Assembly (NCBI GenBank): GCA_030770425.1
Contig: JASJFT010000054.1
Coordinates: 62,001-126,000, forward strand
Source of the DNA: Darksidea phi
Lineage: Eukaryota; Ascomycota; Dothideomycetes; Pleosporales; Lentitheciaceae
Length of the DNA stretch: 64,000 nt
Direction of reading: 5' to 3'
This document shows, piece after piece, positions 43,630-54,842 of the stretch. Under the pieces are notes generated by a model. The model was given only the letters and a program-made list of their open reading frames with translations. It searched no databases and was not told the origin of the DNA. The position numbers and the translations under genes were made by a program. Position 1 is the stretch's first letter; every line of letters begins with the position of its first letter.

Positions 43630-44382
43630 ATGCTCCCAGTCGTCCTCTTCATCCTCGTCGTCGTCGGCACCGTCTTCGTCGGCGGCGCCCTCGGCTACAG
43701 CACTTGGTGCATCCGCCAGCGGTACCTGGCCAGCGATGCCGCCCGAAACGACATCGAGATGCAAGGCCTGCCATCAGAACATCAACGACAAGCCACCATG
43801 GCAGGCAACATCCCACAAGGTAAGCAAAAAGTGCAATTTCTGTCTTTGTATGCGGTGGGAAGTGAGCGGTTGTTTATGAGTGGAGCGTTAGGCGGGCTGG
43901 CGAGGCCGGAGGCTGCGATGACGAGGAGGAATGAGAACGACGCCAGAATCGAGGGAGTCAGTCCGTACCGTGGACATGATATGGGTGAGATGGGGTACGC
44001 GGGCTTCGAGCCTGACCGCAATGCTTGGATCATGGGGACGACCTTGGCGACTGCAGGCGACGAGCAGTCTGCTCAAAGGCTTGGTCGGAATCTCATGCTC
44101 AGACCGGCGCAAACCATTTCGCCCTATAACCGCACGTCCACCGAGACCAAAGACAGCGCCAACGACAACGATAACGACACCTCTGAGACCGATTGCAAAG
44201 GTGAGTCAATGGAGGGTGCCGAGCTCAGTCCCGAGGAGCAGCGCAAGACCGAAGAAGAGCGGGACAGGGAGAGGAAGGAGAGGGCGATTTCTGAGGCGTC
44301 AGCGAAGCTGGAGGGTAAGTGGGAGGGGTATGTGGATCCGGATGGACCTGCTGCAGGTGGACTCGCGAAGCTTTTCTCTTGA
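43630..44382 (+). CDS. Hypothetical single-pass membrane protein, 250 residues
   Basis: The frame starts at ATG 43630 with MLPVVLFILVVVGTVFVGGA, a strong N-terminal membrane anchor or signal anchor, followed by LGYSTWCIRQRYLASDAARN. The remainder is soluble, Arg/Glu/Asp-rich and probably disordered. It includes a charged helix (EEQRKTEEERDRERKERAIS), then KLEGKWEGYVDPDGPAAGGLAK near the end. A gtaagc at 43819 could be a donor, but the frame stays open and protein-like, so I kept it as one exon. I recognise no family; the anchor plus cytosolic tail would suit an ER or plasma-membrane protein. Confidence 0.6.
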   Translation: MLPVVLFILVVVGTVFVGGALGYSTWCIRQRYLASDAARNDIEMQGLPSEHQRQATMAGNIPQGKQKVQFLSLYAVGSERLFMSGALGGLARPEAAMTRRNENDARIEGVSPYRGHDMGEMGYAGFEPDRNAWIMGTTLATAGDEQSAQRLGRNLMLRPAQTISPYNRTSTETKDSANDNDNDTSETDCKGESMEGAELSPEEQRKTEEERDRERKERAISEASAKLEGKWEGYVDPDGPAAGGLAKLFS

Positions 44383-44885
44383 AGGGTGGAAGTGTTGTGG
44401 GACCTTTGGTTTGGTGGCGAGGCGAGCGTGGAGGAGATATAGAGAAGGGGTTTGTGTGCGACGACCTGAAGCACGTGTGTTAGTATTAGGGAAAGTGGAT
44501 GCAGGGTACGCAGTATGATCGCTGTATCGTTCGAGCAACCAAAGATAGTTTTCACCCGACAGCGTGAGCATGTGCTATGGTGTTGTAAGCTCTCCATCCT
44601 TGTTGAATCCTCTTTCTACATCTTTCAACCCCACCGACCCCCGCGCACCGTGCTCCTCCTCCTCCCCTCATATTTTCGCTCAAAGGATTGCACCCACCCA
44701 GGTCCATACCAAAGAAATCCTCCACATCCCCCCTTCACTCTAGGTTGAATTTGTCGCCAAGTTGAGTATAAGGGCTTTTCGAAGTACTATATAAAACCGT
44801 TGCTACAAGGTGTCAGTCCATAATATTGCGAGAGAAAGCAACAACTCCGATAATCTCACATACCACTCTCAGAGTAACTAAACGA

Positions 44886-46400
44886 TCAACACCGAGAACT
44901 CCCGCCTCCCCCCTCAACGGGGGAAGAGGTCAAACCGTTAAGTTGCCGCTGCTGCGCAACCCACTCGTCTGGCGCTTTCGCCTTCCCCTTCCCCTTGTAT
45001 GGCCGGGATGTTCGGGACCGGCCAGTTTCGCCATGGGATATGCGGATACAACGGATGCCAGAAAGTTCAGCTGTCGTAAAACCAGTACCTATTCTGTATA
45101 TCAGGTCACACCCCGTATCAGGGCTCTCGGGCGTAACAGAAAGAGCATGGGATTTGAAGGACACATCCCGCCCCATAGCCGGTAATTTCGTGCAGTCCAT
45201 TGCTTGGCTCTGGATGCCGAACGTTTGGAATGATCCATCAGATACCTAGAAGTATATTAGTAAGCGTATTCCACCAAGCACAGAAACGCCATTTAACCAA
45301 CCTTGGGGAAATAGGCCCACTTGGCGTCGAGTTCCCGGTGAGAACAGGTGTGAAAGAGATATATATATATATACTAAGGAAGCAATCCCAGGAGTATATC
45401 CCGATGACGTCCAAGGTTCCAAGCTCGAACATGATATGCGCAGGTGTGAAGCCCAAGTGGCCGCAAGACTTCCGAATCCAGTTATTATCGTGGTCTCGCA
45501 CCGAAGGCGGCGGGACAATCTTGTCGTCGGGTCCCATGGTATTGGACGATACCTTCTTGAACTGCGGGGGCACCACGTTCGCGATGTAGCTCTGGGCGTT
45601 GGCCCATGCCTTTGAATCGCAATCTCTCGGATCATATGCCCTTCACCAAGGCGCTTGAGCGTCGATGCGTGCTCGAACAGAAACATCGCAGTACCGTATA
45701 CAGCTCAGCAGCTCCATACCGGATGGAAACTGTGAGGCGCGGACATAGCACCTCTACTGTGTACAGACTCCCACTGTGTTTCGTGTTGTCCAGCTCTTCG
45801 AAACTGGGGATTATGTGTCCTGCTGGGCTTTGGTCAGAATTTCCGTGCTGGTTGAAGTCGGGGAGAGCATTGTCCTACATATATATAAGAGGTCGATGTT
45901 CTGTCTTCCGTCGTAGGGCATTGCCTCCTCAGCAATCTGAAGCTAACGCCGTAGCCAAGCAAGTCTGAGGCCTCCTGATGACGGAGGCAATGCATGGCAC
46001 AAGTGACACTCAGGATTGTTTCGCCATGTCTTGCATCGAGCGCCGATGACTTGGTAGCCGGTGGCCTTGTTCGATCGAGTTTGCCAAGCTGATTGTGTTG
46101 CTAACCGCCGGCGCTTGTAGAATGGAGGATGTGGGCCGAGGCGGAGGGGTTGATGCCGTGATGGCGTCATGGAGAGCGGCGCTGCTGAGCCTTTGACGCG
46201 ATCGCTCGGTGTGGTGGTGGCTGAAGCACTGACAGAGCCCGAAATAGAGCTCTCCGTCCGTTCCAGCAGACGTTGGCCAACTCCTTCGTGGGAGCATGCG
46301 AATACAGTGATGTTGGAAGTTGCATTGTTGAGTCTCGCCAACGCAGGCTTACTCTGCAACAACCGGTATCGTTGCATCAACCACCGGACCATCCTCACCT
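44886..46400 (-). other. Ambiguous coding signal with (TA)n tracts
   Basis: Minus-strand segments look like exons: 45245-44886 (SDGSFQTFGIQSQAMDCTKL, ending in a Gly/Ser-rich tail at a TGA) after a good acceptor, and 45600-45390 (VPPQFKKVSSNTMGPDDKIV, SCGHLGFTPAHIMFELGTLD). Further upstream there are 45880-45690 (GHIIPSFEELDNTKHSGSLY) and 46390-45960 (GYQVIGARCKTWRNNPECHL). I could not join them in one frame. A (TA)n tract at 45359-45374 lies inside, and its length decides the frame. The + strand frame 45200-45589 is also open. Either a multi-exon gene of unknown family or a decaying one. Confidence 0.35.
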
Positions 46401-46991
46401 CAAGCTTAACAACCGGACCAGATCCTGTAGCTCTAATCCCGAGGTTGTTCCTGACAACGGCGAAGAAGAAACTCTGACGAAACCCCTGCTATTTCAACAG
46501 GCCGGTCCAAAGACCGCACTTGGGGACAAGTACAAAGTTGCGTTCGTCAAAAGCTCGGTGTGAACAGGGTATATATACGGGGTGTACCTTCTCGAAGGTA
46601 AGAAGAGAGGTGGGAAGTAGAGGTCCAGATCCCTCGCGGTGCGGGCCAGCCGCAGACGCATGCGCTCTCTGGGATGATTGTGAGATGTAGAGCCCGGAAT
46701 GGTGGATGGGGTGGTGCTGCCGAGGCAACACTGCTATATATATAGGGGCATTCTGAGCCGTGTTCGTGCATGCCTTGCGGAAGACAGGCTGGTCAGCCCT
46801 GGAACACAATTAGGACGCAAAAGTTAGCTGGATGCAATAAAACATCAATCCGAGAAGCGCTGGAGATAGTAAAGCACATGCAAGTTGACGATACAGATCA
46901 CCCAAGAAATATGGAACGAATGACGAGCGAGAGGAGCAGAGTGCTTACCAAGCCATACTCCAATGGGAGATGAGCGTTTCCATGGCTGAAC

Positions 46992-47830
46992 TTAATCCTG
47001 GAGCTCCTGGGCGAGGTTCAAACTCCTAGGAGTTGTGTGACGAGCAAGAGAACGAAAAACCTGGGGTGGTTGTTGTGCTGGTGCTGGTGCTGGTGCTTCA
47101 GGCGATGCTTGCGGCACGGAGCGCTGAATAGCAGCAAGTTTCCGAGAAAAGGGTGAGGACTTCGGTCGGACACCCAAAAGCATGAGAATGCTACATCTCG
47201 CTGCCCATCTTTTTGGGAACACAAAGGCGAGCCTTGCAGGGCGTTCCAGCGAGGATGGGGATCGCTTCCGAGACCGACCGAGACGTACCGATGATGTTGC
47301 GACGTAAGTCAGCTGCGCAGCCAACATCGGAGAGAGCTCAACTAGTCACGGTCAGAGAAACTCATCGACGGGGAGGGTTGAGAATAGGGGTTACCTCAAG
47401 GGTAGGAACGTCTTCCAGGACCGAGTCTAGGTTCGCTCGTCGAGTTCCGGCTCGGGCGGGCCCGGAGTGGCCGCGGATTTCGTTCTTCCATGGTTTGCGA
47501 ATGCTGTTCTTCCCTGATTTTTCGCCGACAGGGCTTACAAACGCCTCTCTTCATCCCCCGCATACGGACTCGAACGCGGCATTTGCGGCAGTCCTGCCAC
47601 CACGTAGAAGTTAGTCTTTCTGCGTAAATAATAAATAGTTTTGGAAGCTGGTGACTAGATGTTACTTACCTTCTTAGGTCGTCGCTTGATTGCCCACCAG
47701 GGGGTACCAGTGCTGCTAGTACTAGCTTCCACGTTTCCATTGTCGTTCGACGGTATTACCGCCTCAGAATTGTCGCTGTAATCGTCGTCAAACTGTGGTA
47801 CTTGCGAGGTGGCTTGCGAACTTCCCAGAC
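46992..47830 (-). pseudogene. Possible zinc-ribbon protein gene broken by one TGA
   Basis: An exon ending at 47670 (SQVPQFDDDYSDNSEAVIPS, then TPWWAIKRRPKK) splices at gtaagt to 47593, giving DCRKCRVRVRMRGMKRGVCK and PCRRKIREEHSQ: two CxxC pairs 14 residues apart, as in a small zinc ribbon. The frame then meets TGA at 47396-47398, four bases before a donor (gtaacc). If spliced from there to an acceptor at ~47345, the same frame would continue ELSPMLAAQLTYVATSS to a stop at 46992. So this is either a short protein ending at 47396 or a gene with one nonsense codon (CGA to TGA would do it). The 5' end was not resolved. No family is recognised. Confidence 0.35.
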
Positions 47831-48884
47831 AGCCCCAGCATTCGAGACGCGGCAGCGATGAGGGTATATACGAATTATATATACAAAAAATACAAGAGGA
47901 AGATATCAACAGCCTTCCCTTGCTATTGACCCCCACCTCCGCCCTCGATCCACCGGGGAACGAGGGCGAGGTAGGAAGCCATGGAGTAGATGGGTGAAAG
48001 AAAGAATGAGAGAATGAGGGGGGCGTAGGTATTTGTATACGAAGGAGCTAGGGATCAGACATATTGCGTGGCTGACGTATAGAGGAAAAGACGACGAGGA
48101 TTATAGCATGGTGACATGGATGCTGAGAATCAGCTGATGCGCAGAGGAGCATGACCGCACCGACTGGACGTTCGTTCCGGCTTGGAAAGAGGGGAAGGGA
48201 GTACAGTCAATATTGGTGGCTGCACGCGGTGCAAGTGGAGACTTCCGCAATTGGAATGAAAGATGGTAGAGGAAAGCGGTGTAGGGATGTGGACGTGCAG
48301 ACGGTACTTTGTGAACCCGGGGCTATTGACGGGAGGCATCGCGGGTTGAATGCAAGGGGATGCGGGTCGTTCTTCGCTCGGAATAGCACATCTTGGCTCC
48401 AGTAACACTTCGGACTGATCGATCGACCGGCCGGCGTTGGTGTGTGACCCGCTGTTAGATATATGTTGGTCTCCGAGCCGGAGAAAAGAGTAGTGAGTAC
48501 GTTCGCTATTGACGATGTTGCAATGAAAGCGTGGCTGCACGCAAAGAAAGAAGCTGTTTCTCAGATCCGGATACGAGGATGGTGTTGGGGGGAGGGAGGC
48601 AGTGTAGACGGCGCGAATGAGCAAGGGCTTGAAACTGGTACCACCTACTGTAACAGTCGGTATCATGTGCACTATGGGGACGGGAGCGGACTTGGGGTTG
48701 GGCACAAAGATGCTATGAGCCATTGGCTCGGGATATTGCCTCTAGGTTCCAGCAGACTCGCATCGGAGGATCGACTGGCGAGGAGTAACGGCCTCGTGGT
48801 GTCAAACATGTGGTTGCTCGCATGTGGGTCGGAGGACCGGAGAGGTGTTGGCCACCTCTGCCATTTGCAAGCTTTGGGTAACTA

Positions 48885-49668
48885 TTGTCGAATCAATGGC
48901 ACGGGCCTCGATGGGAGTCATTTCGCAGGGCGGCCGTCTGCCTACTATCGATGAAGTTTACGGAAAGTGCTGTGCAGTGGCGGATCGAAAGGAATACGGC
49001 GCACAGCAAACGCACTTCGAAACAACCATTCCACATCTGTGGACTCAATATATTGAAACGAAACGTTACACTGAGAAAATTGGGCCAAGACAGCAGTGGG
49101 GAGGATTGCTCCCCTGGAGCCAACAGAGCCAAATCAAGAGGGAGGACAGTAACTATGGAAACGTGCAACAATGGCTCGTCAACAAGCTGCAGCAAGCCCG
49201 TCTCGTATTTCCTGTGCGACGAGAGGACAGTAACTATGGAAACGTGCAACAACGGCTCCTCAACAAGCTGCAGCAAGCCCGTCTGGTATTTCCTGTGCGA
49301 CGAGAGTGCACAGAAGGACGGCAAGTGAGTCTAATTCCTTTTTCGTTTGAGAGAGACATGGAAGCGGTGAGCGCTGCAGGATGCCGACGAATGCAAGGTT
49401 GGAAATTCCGATAGACAGCATTGCAACAGGGAAGAGATGCTGTATGTATCGAGATGTCGTGGTAAGCTTGGTGTTGAAGCTGACGGCTTGTCGCCTAGTC
49501 TCGCGCTACTCCGCTTTTCTCCTGCGCCGCAGCGCCAGCCACCACCAATCCGATATCGCCGATGCCAGCAGCCACCGCCGTGGCTTCGAATGCGAGCTGA
49601 ACATACGCAATCCTGTTTCGCAACCTGCGGCAAGAAAGACGCCAGGCTTTTGGGCGGTGAGAAAGTGA
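48885..49668 (+). other. Possible coding region containing an 81-bp tandem duplication
   Basis: Two + strand frames and one minus frame are open across 48885-49330. The frame reading METCNNGSSTSCSKPVSYF, LCDERTV twice could splice at gtgagt (49326) to 49382 (MPTNARLEIPIDSIATGKRC). No start or family is evident. A protein is possible but unproven; the interval 48000-48880 before it shows nothing better than a Pro/Ser-rich minus-strand ORF. Confidence 0.25.
49142..49303 (+). repeat. 81-bp perfect-phase tandem duplication
   Basis: Copy 1 is 49142-49222 and copy 2 49223-49303, both beginning gaggacagtaactatggaaa. They differ at only about three positions (atggctcgtc against acggctcctc; gtctcgta against gtctggta). 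The unit is 27 codons, so the frames on both strands are kept. This is a young duplication. Confidence 0.9.
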
Positions 49669-50235
49669 AGCAGCCCCTGACCCACTCTGACCGTGCGGAG
49701 AGCGCTAACATGGGGCCGCCGACGTCACAGCGCTTGAGCTTGGTTGGCCCTGCTTGGCGGTGCAAACAGAGCGTCCGCCAAGGGGGTCAAGCAATGGCGG
49801 AGCCGGCGCGAAGCCTTTGACCTCGACGTTGTGGATATGCCCGCTCTCCTCAACACCGAGTTCTTCCGCGAGAGTAGTCCCTCCTCTGCATCGAGTTGTT
49901 AATGCCCCGTTTGAGGCTTCTCACGGGGTAGTTGTGATGTTTCGATATGACGAGGAATTGGCTGTCGGGACCGCCAATCTGGCGAATGCGCGCGTCCCAC
50001 GCCTGCACGTCCCTAGCTTCTCGCAGTAAACTTGATATCGCCGTGGCGCCCGCAGTTGGACCCAAACGGCCTCGCACCGTGCTCCACCAATCTTCCAACT
50101 TCCCATTCACACTCTCCCTTCTCCACTCACGCTATCAGTCATCCAGCGTTGTCCCACCACGCGCCCTCCACCCTGAAACACCGCGCCAGTGGTCAGTCCA
50201 TGCACTGAGCCTCACCACCTCCGGCCGCCTTCGTG

Positions 50236-51820
50236 ATGCCTTCGTCTTACCCACCTACGCATCACACTCACAGAACCTCACGAGACATGGCCCGCCATTC
50301 CCGCCGCTCCTCCCGCGAATACGCAACCCACGAACCGAAGCCTGAGGCTGCGATGCCACCATATTCGTCCAGCACCGCGCGGCATCGCGGCCACCTCCCA
50401 CGCTTCAACCACAATGGACACGAGGTTACGCCAGGCATCGAGCCCGAGGGCGAGAGCGGAAGGCGCGGTGTGCATCCGTTCAAGTTCTTGAAGATTTGCT
50501 TCAAGAGCAATAGTAGGCTGAGCATGTGGGTTAATATGCTGTGGCCGGTTGTGCCTGTTGCTATTGCGCTGGTACGTATGCATTCACCAAAAGGGCAGGA
50601 CATGGCTAACCATGTGGGCAGCACTTTGCACGCCCAAAGTGGCATCTCGCAATCTTCATCACCAACTACATTGCCATGGTCCCCGCCGCCAACATGGTTG
50701 GCTTCGCCGGTTCCGAATTTGCTCGTAAAGTTCCCAGGGTCCTTGGCGTTATCATCGAAACAACATTCGGCTCTGTTGTCGAAATTGTGCTTTTCATGGT
50801 GTTGATCAAGACGAGTGTTGGCGATTCAAATGTACCTGTCATCCGCGCCGCCATTTTAGGTTCTATTCTAGCGAATATGCTGCTGTGCTTGGGATTTTGT
50901 TTCCTTGCAGGTGGGCTGAAGGGCGGCGAGCAACATTTCCACGAAGCTATCTCAGAGGCTGGTAGTGGATTGATGCTGGTAGCTGGAAGTAGGTGTTTTC
51001 CTACCTAGGTCCGGTCGCAAATGCTAATGGATGCAGTGGGTCTCGTACTTCCAACCGTCTACAGCCACGCCCTCACCGGTCGAACCGACCTCACCATCCT
51101 CGACGGCGAGATTCCTTCGCAAACTCTCAAAATATCCCGTGCAACCGCTATCATCCTCTTGGTTGCCTACCTCGTGTACATTTTCTTCCAGACCAAGACA
51201 CACGACGGCATCTTGAGCGAGGTCTTCGAACACGACGACCTTAACGATAAGGATCGTCATAAGGAGTTGGCCAAGCCCAAGCTTACTATGACCGAGTGCA
51301 TTGTTGCTCTCGTCATTTCGATCGCGCTTGTGTCAATGATTGCCGTGTTTCTTGTGCTGCAGATCCCGTACATCGTAGAGGAAAGGCATATCAGTGATGC
51401 TTTCGTCGGTCTCATCCTCATCCCCGTTGTCGAAAAGGCAGCAGGTAAGTTTGCTCCAATGCTTCCGTCACTCATGTACTGACGGATCGTCCAGAGCACA
51501 TCCTTGCCATAGATGAAGCTTGGGACGGCCAAATGAACATGGCCCTTGCCCACGTGCTCGGCGCGTCCATCCAAACCGCGCTTCTCAACACACCCCTCGT
51601 CGTCATTGTCGGCTGGGGCCTCAACGTTGGCATGGACATGAAATTCGAGGTCTTCGACTCCGTCGCACTCATCCTTGCCATCCTCGTTGTCGGCTCATTC
51701 CTGCGCGATAAGAAGTCCAACTACCTCGAGGGCATGCTTTGTGTCTTTGTTTACGTCATCATTGCGATATCGGCATTCTTCTACCCGAATCCTGCTGGTC
51801 ATGGTGGAGGGCACCAGTGA
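50236..51820 (+). CDS. CAX-family Ca2+(cation)/H+ exchanger, vacuolar type
   Basis: Exons 50236-50571, 50622-50988, 51037-51444 and 51495-51820 give 478 residues with ~10-11 membrane helices. ATG 50287 (MARHSRRSS) is an alternative start. After a hydrophilic, His/Arg-rich N-terminal region comes FKFLKICFKSNSRLSMWVNM, the usual entry to helix 1. The two alpha-repeat signatures are recognisable but divergent: VIIETTFGSVVEIVLFMVLI (commonly GNxxE; here G-S-V-V-E) and LIPVVEKAAEHILAIDEAWD (commonly GNAAEH). They are followed by LGASIQTALLNTPLVVIVGW, which closely follows the CAX consensus. The proteins move Ca2+ or related cations into the vacuole against protons. The missing Asn in both signatures raises doubt about ion preference. 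An acidic loop (HDDLNDKDRHKE) lies between the halves. Confidence 0.88.
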
Positions 51821-52421
51821 AGTATGTAGTGTGGGCGAGGGGATGGGTTGCTACGAGGTGAAAGGGAAGCTGTCGGCAAGGAGGATCTGTTCCAAATTTG
51901 CATACTGGCGGCAGAACTTTTTTTGGTGTCAGCAAGCATCTGAGATGCGAGCTGTCTTTCTTCTTGTCTGTTATTTGAGCGAGCGAGCGATAGAGACTAT
52001 TTAATGACCTCAATGAGACCTTTTCTGCATTCGCACTCTGTAACCCTTCTAGGCGCGTATCTGCAAGACACCGCCATCGGCTCGATTACTACGAGCATGG
52101 CGCTCCAAGCGCAGTAAAAGGTATACAACTACGTTCTCGAGCACAAATGCTGTTAGCGGTGACCAGCATCCTCGTCGATACCTGTGTTGGAGTGTGTTTT
52201 ATGTATTGGCACTGGGAATCGGATAACTTGGACCAGTCCAAAATGTGAGGAGCGGGCATGACGGGAGTGCCAAGCCATCGGAGCGGATCAACCTCACCCG
52301 TGCTCGCTTAGCATTTGGCGCGCACTTCGACATCGCAACACCAAGCTTCGACAGTGACCTCTACTAACGACAGCCCTTCTCTTCCGAGTCTCACCCCAGC
52401 TACCACACACCAGTCGCCAAC

Positions 52422-53083
52422 ATGGGCCGTGTTCGAACAAAGACCGTCAAGAAGTCCGCCAAGGTGCGTACCGCTACCCTTATCACGATTCTTGCGGGCT
52501 GCGCATGGGACAATTCGGAGGGATGCGCGATTGAGACTGGAGCGAGAGACTGAAAACCAGAATGGCCTCTGATTCGCAACAGGTCATCATTGAGCGGTAC
52601 TACCCCAAGCTGTCCCTGGACTTCGAGACCAACAAGAGGATCTGCGACGAGGTCGCCATCATCGCCTCGAAGCGCCTCCGAAACAAGATTGCCGGCTATG
52701 CGACACATTTGTACGTTTCGAATACGATATGGCAATGGAGTACCGCCGCTGACATGGCACAGGATGAAGCGTATTCAGCGAGGACCCGTCCGCGGTATTT
52801 CCTTCAAGCTCCAGGAAGAGGAGCGTGAGCGCAAGGATCAATACGTCCCCGAGATCTCGGCCCTCGACTTTACTCAGAATACCGAGTCTGGCTCTCTCGA
52901 TGTGGACCAGGAGACTAAAGACCTGCTCAAGAGCTTGGGCGTATGTCTTTCGAATTTTTCGCCCACGTACAAAATACTAATATGTCGCAGTTCGACTCCA
53001 TCCCCGTCAACGTCGTCCCCGTCGCTGCCCAGCAGATTGCTGAGCGCCCGAACCGCTTCGGTAACCGCCCTCCCCGCCAGTAG
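52422..53083 (+). CDS. rps17: 40S ribosomal protein eS17
   Basis: Exons 52422-52463, 52583-52710, 52763-52940 and 52991-53083 give 146 residues. The sequence is unmistakable: [14 protein letters not shown], then [40 protein letters not shown], then [20 protein letters not shown] and a C-terminal part ending FGNRPPRQ. The protein sits in the beak/head side of the small subunit and is essential for 40S maturation. A first intron directly after a very short first exon (14 codons) is typical of fungal ribosomal protein genes, and a pyrimidine-rich region precedes the start, fitting high constitutive expression. Confidence 0.97.
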
Positions 53084-54842
53084 ATGCGCGACTCGGTGTT
53101 TCCTCCTTCGATTCGGTGATTATATGGTGCATGGGCTACGGATCTTGCCACGAATACGGCTTGGGATAACGGCTCCATATGGATGCATCATGATTAGGAG
53201 TCAATGAAAAAGGTCATTCCCCCCACTAGGTGTCGCTGAGTCTGACCCTCGCAAGAGGTGATGGTGAAGCTTGATTGCCATTTTCCCCCTTGCCTCGTGA
53301 TGTGAGAACCTAAACAAGCTTTGGGTGATGTGGAAGGAGATGGTGTTGATGTGGCTTGATGCCAGGTAAGTGAAGGTGGAAGCAAACTTCTCAATCCAGA
53401 GTTTCTTTCATTCTCATATCTTTGATCGCGCTGCAGTTTAGTACCTCACTAATCTTATACGAACTATACTTATCATGAAATATATACTCTTTACTTGTCC
53501 CAATCTTGTACTGCGTTTAGCGTCCTGTCACCTTCAAAAGAAGCCGTCCGTCGTGCTTCTAATGTTTGCTGAAGTTGCGGCTTCGGCGCCGTCAAAGCCA
53601 GGAGCTAGGCTTGGATGCCCGAAAGTTATCCGATGCTTGCCATTTGTATCCATGACCGGCTTTCCCTTCTCTTTTCCTCCGCCTGCGATCTCTTTTGTGC
53701 TCTGATTCATCAGCCCCATAGGCTGTAGTCCTTTCACTGTGAACTGCTCGATACTTCGCGTCGTGAGCACCGGAACCGACGTTCATTAAAGCGGGCGCGC
53801 CTGGACCTAATGCGTGTATTGGGCCTTTGTAGAACCTCCCATTGGGTCATGGGTTGTAACGCGGATGTACAGGGTTGGAACGCAGCTTTTGGTCCTGTCG
53901 CTACAGCCACAGGATGGCGAGAATGAGGCAGACTATCTAGAGAAGGGTAAGGAGAAGGACAGAAACCCTCAAGGCGATTGGGAAGGAGTGGGGGAGCTTT
54001 GAAGGGCGTCAGTGATAGTCGCGACGGGCTTGTAGAGGATAGATCAAGAGATGGATGCAGCGTAGGTCAGCGAAGGTTCCTGCTCCATCGTTGAGAACTG
54101 TGGGCGCGGGTCGTGAGAGAACGGCGTGGTTGCTGTGGAGGATGGTACGTATGCGGGATCGTAGCAGTCATTGCGGTGTCTGTTGAAGAGCTCCGTACGT
54201 CGATGGTGGCTGGGCCGCGGATTGAGGTGTAAGTGGTACAAGAAGCTGTACGTTTTATCCACATTTTAGGAGGACATGGCGAGTGGCTCTCTTTCTGTTG
54301 GACAACGTCATCTAGGTGTTGCGTACGAGGTGTTGCGGATGGGGTTGTGTGGGTAGATGAAGGCATAAAAGGAAAGGTCTGAAAAGGAAGTCACAAGCGT
54401 TAGACATGGCAAACGACGCTCAATTTGTTAAGATTAGTGGGGAACAGATAATATTTGAGGACAAAGGCTGGCAGGTGATGTGAGACAAAAGAAGTCGGAC
54501 TGTATATCACATTGTGAGCAGGATTTGGCACCCCTGAGGCGAGTAGAAACTTTTTCATTGAAATTCTAAGGGTCCTGCAGAGCACATATACCCTTCTCTA
54601 TCGCCGACGAGGTAAAGTATACATGTGATGTGTTCGCTCTGCTCGATCGTTACGACAATCAAGTATTTGCTCTCCATCCTGGTAATTCACCGACTGATTA
54701 TGCCAAATCGTTTTCGCCAAAAAGCCAAAAGGCAACAAAATACAACTCCATCATATCTAGGCCCCAAAAAGAGCCATGCAGACTCCCAAACACAAAGCTC
54801 TAGTCTTTATCTCTCACTACTTTAAAAGCCTGGATCTGGCCA
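53084..54842. other. No supported gene
   Basis: 53090-53500 is the 3' flank of eS17. A minus-strand frame at 54390-53760 is Ser/Thr/Pro-rich and interrupted once by TGA; its composition mirrors GC-rich strand bias rather than a protein. A shorter frame at 53786-53592 contains a basic RDRRRRKREGKAG run. I would not call either a gene. Confidence 0.4.

Noticed and set aside
47540..47620. tRNA-like sequence (gcgttcgagtccg on the minus strand)
   Set aside because: The T-loop-like text has no matching acceptor, D or anticodon stems, and it lies in a zinc-ribbon-like exon.
48130..48723. 197-codon minus-strand ORF
   Set aside because: Pro/Ser-rich text without domains; frames on the other strand are equally open, so it looks like chance.
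53760..54390. Long Ser/Thr/Pro-rich minus-strand frame
   Set aside because: Interrupted by TGA and explained by pyrimidine bias; no helix, motif or splice structure.
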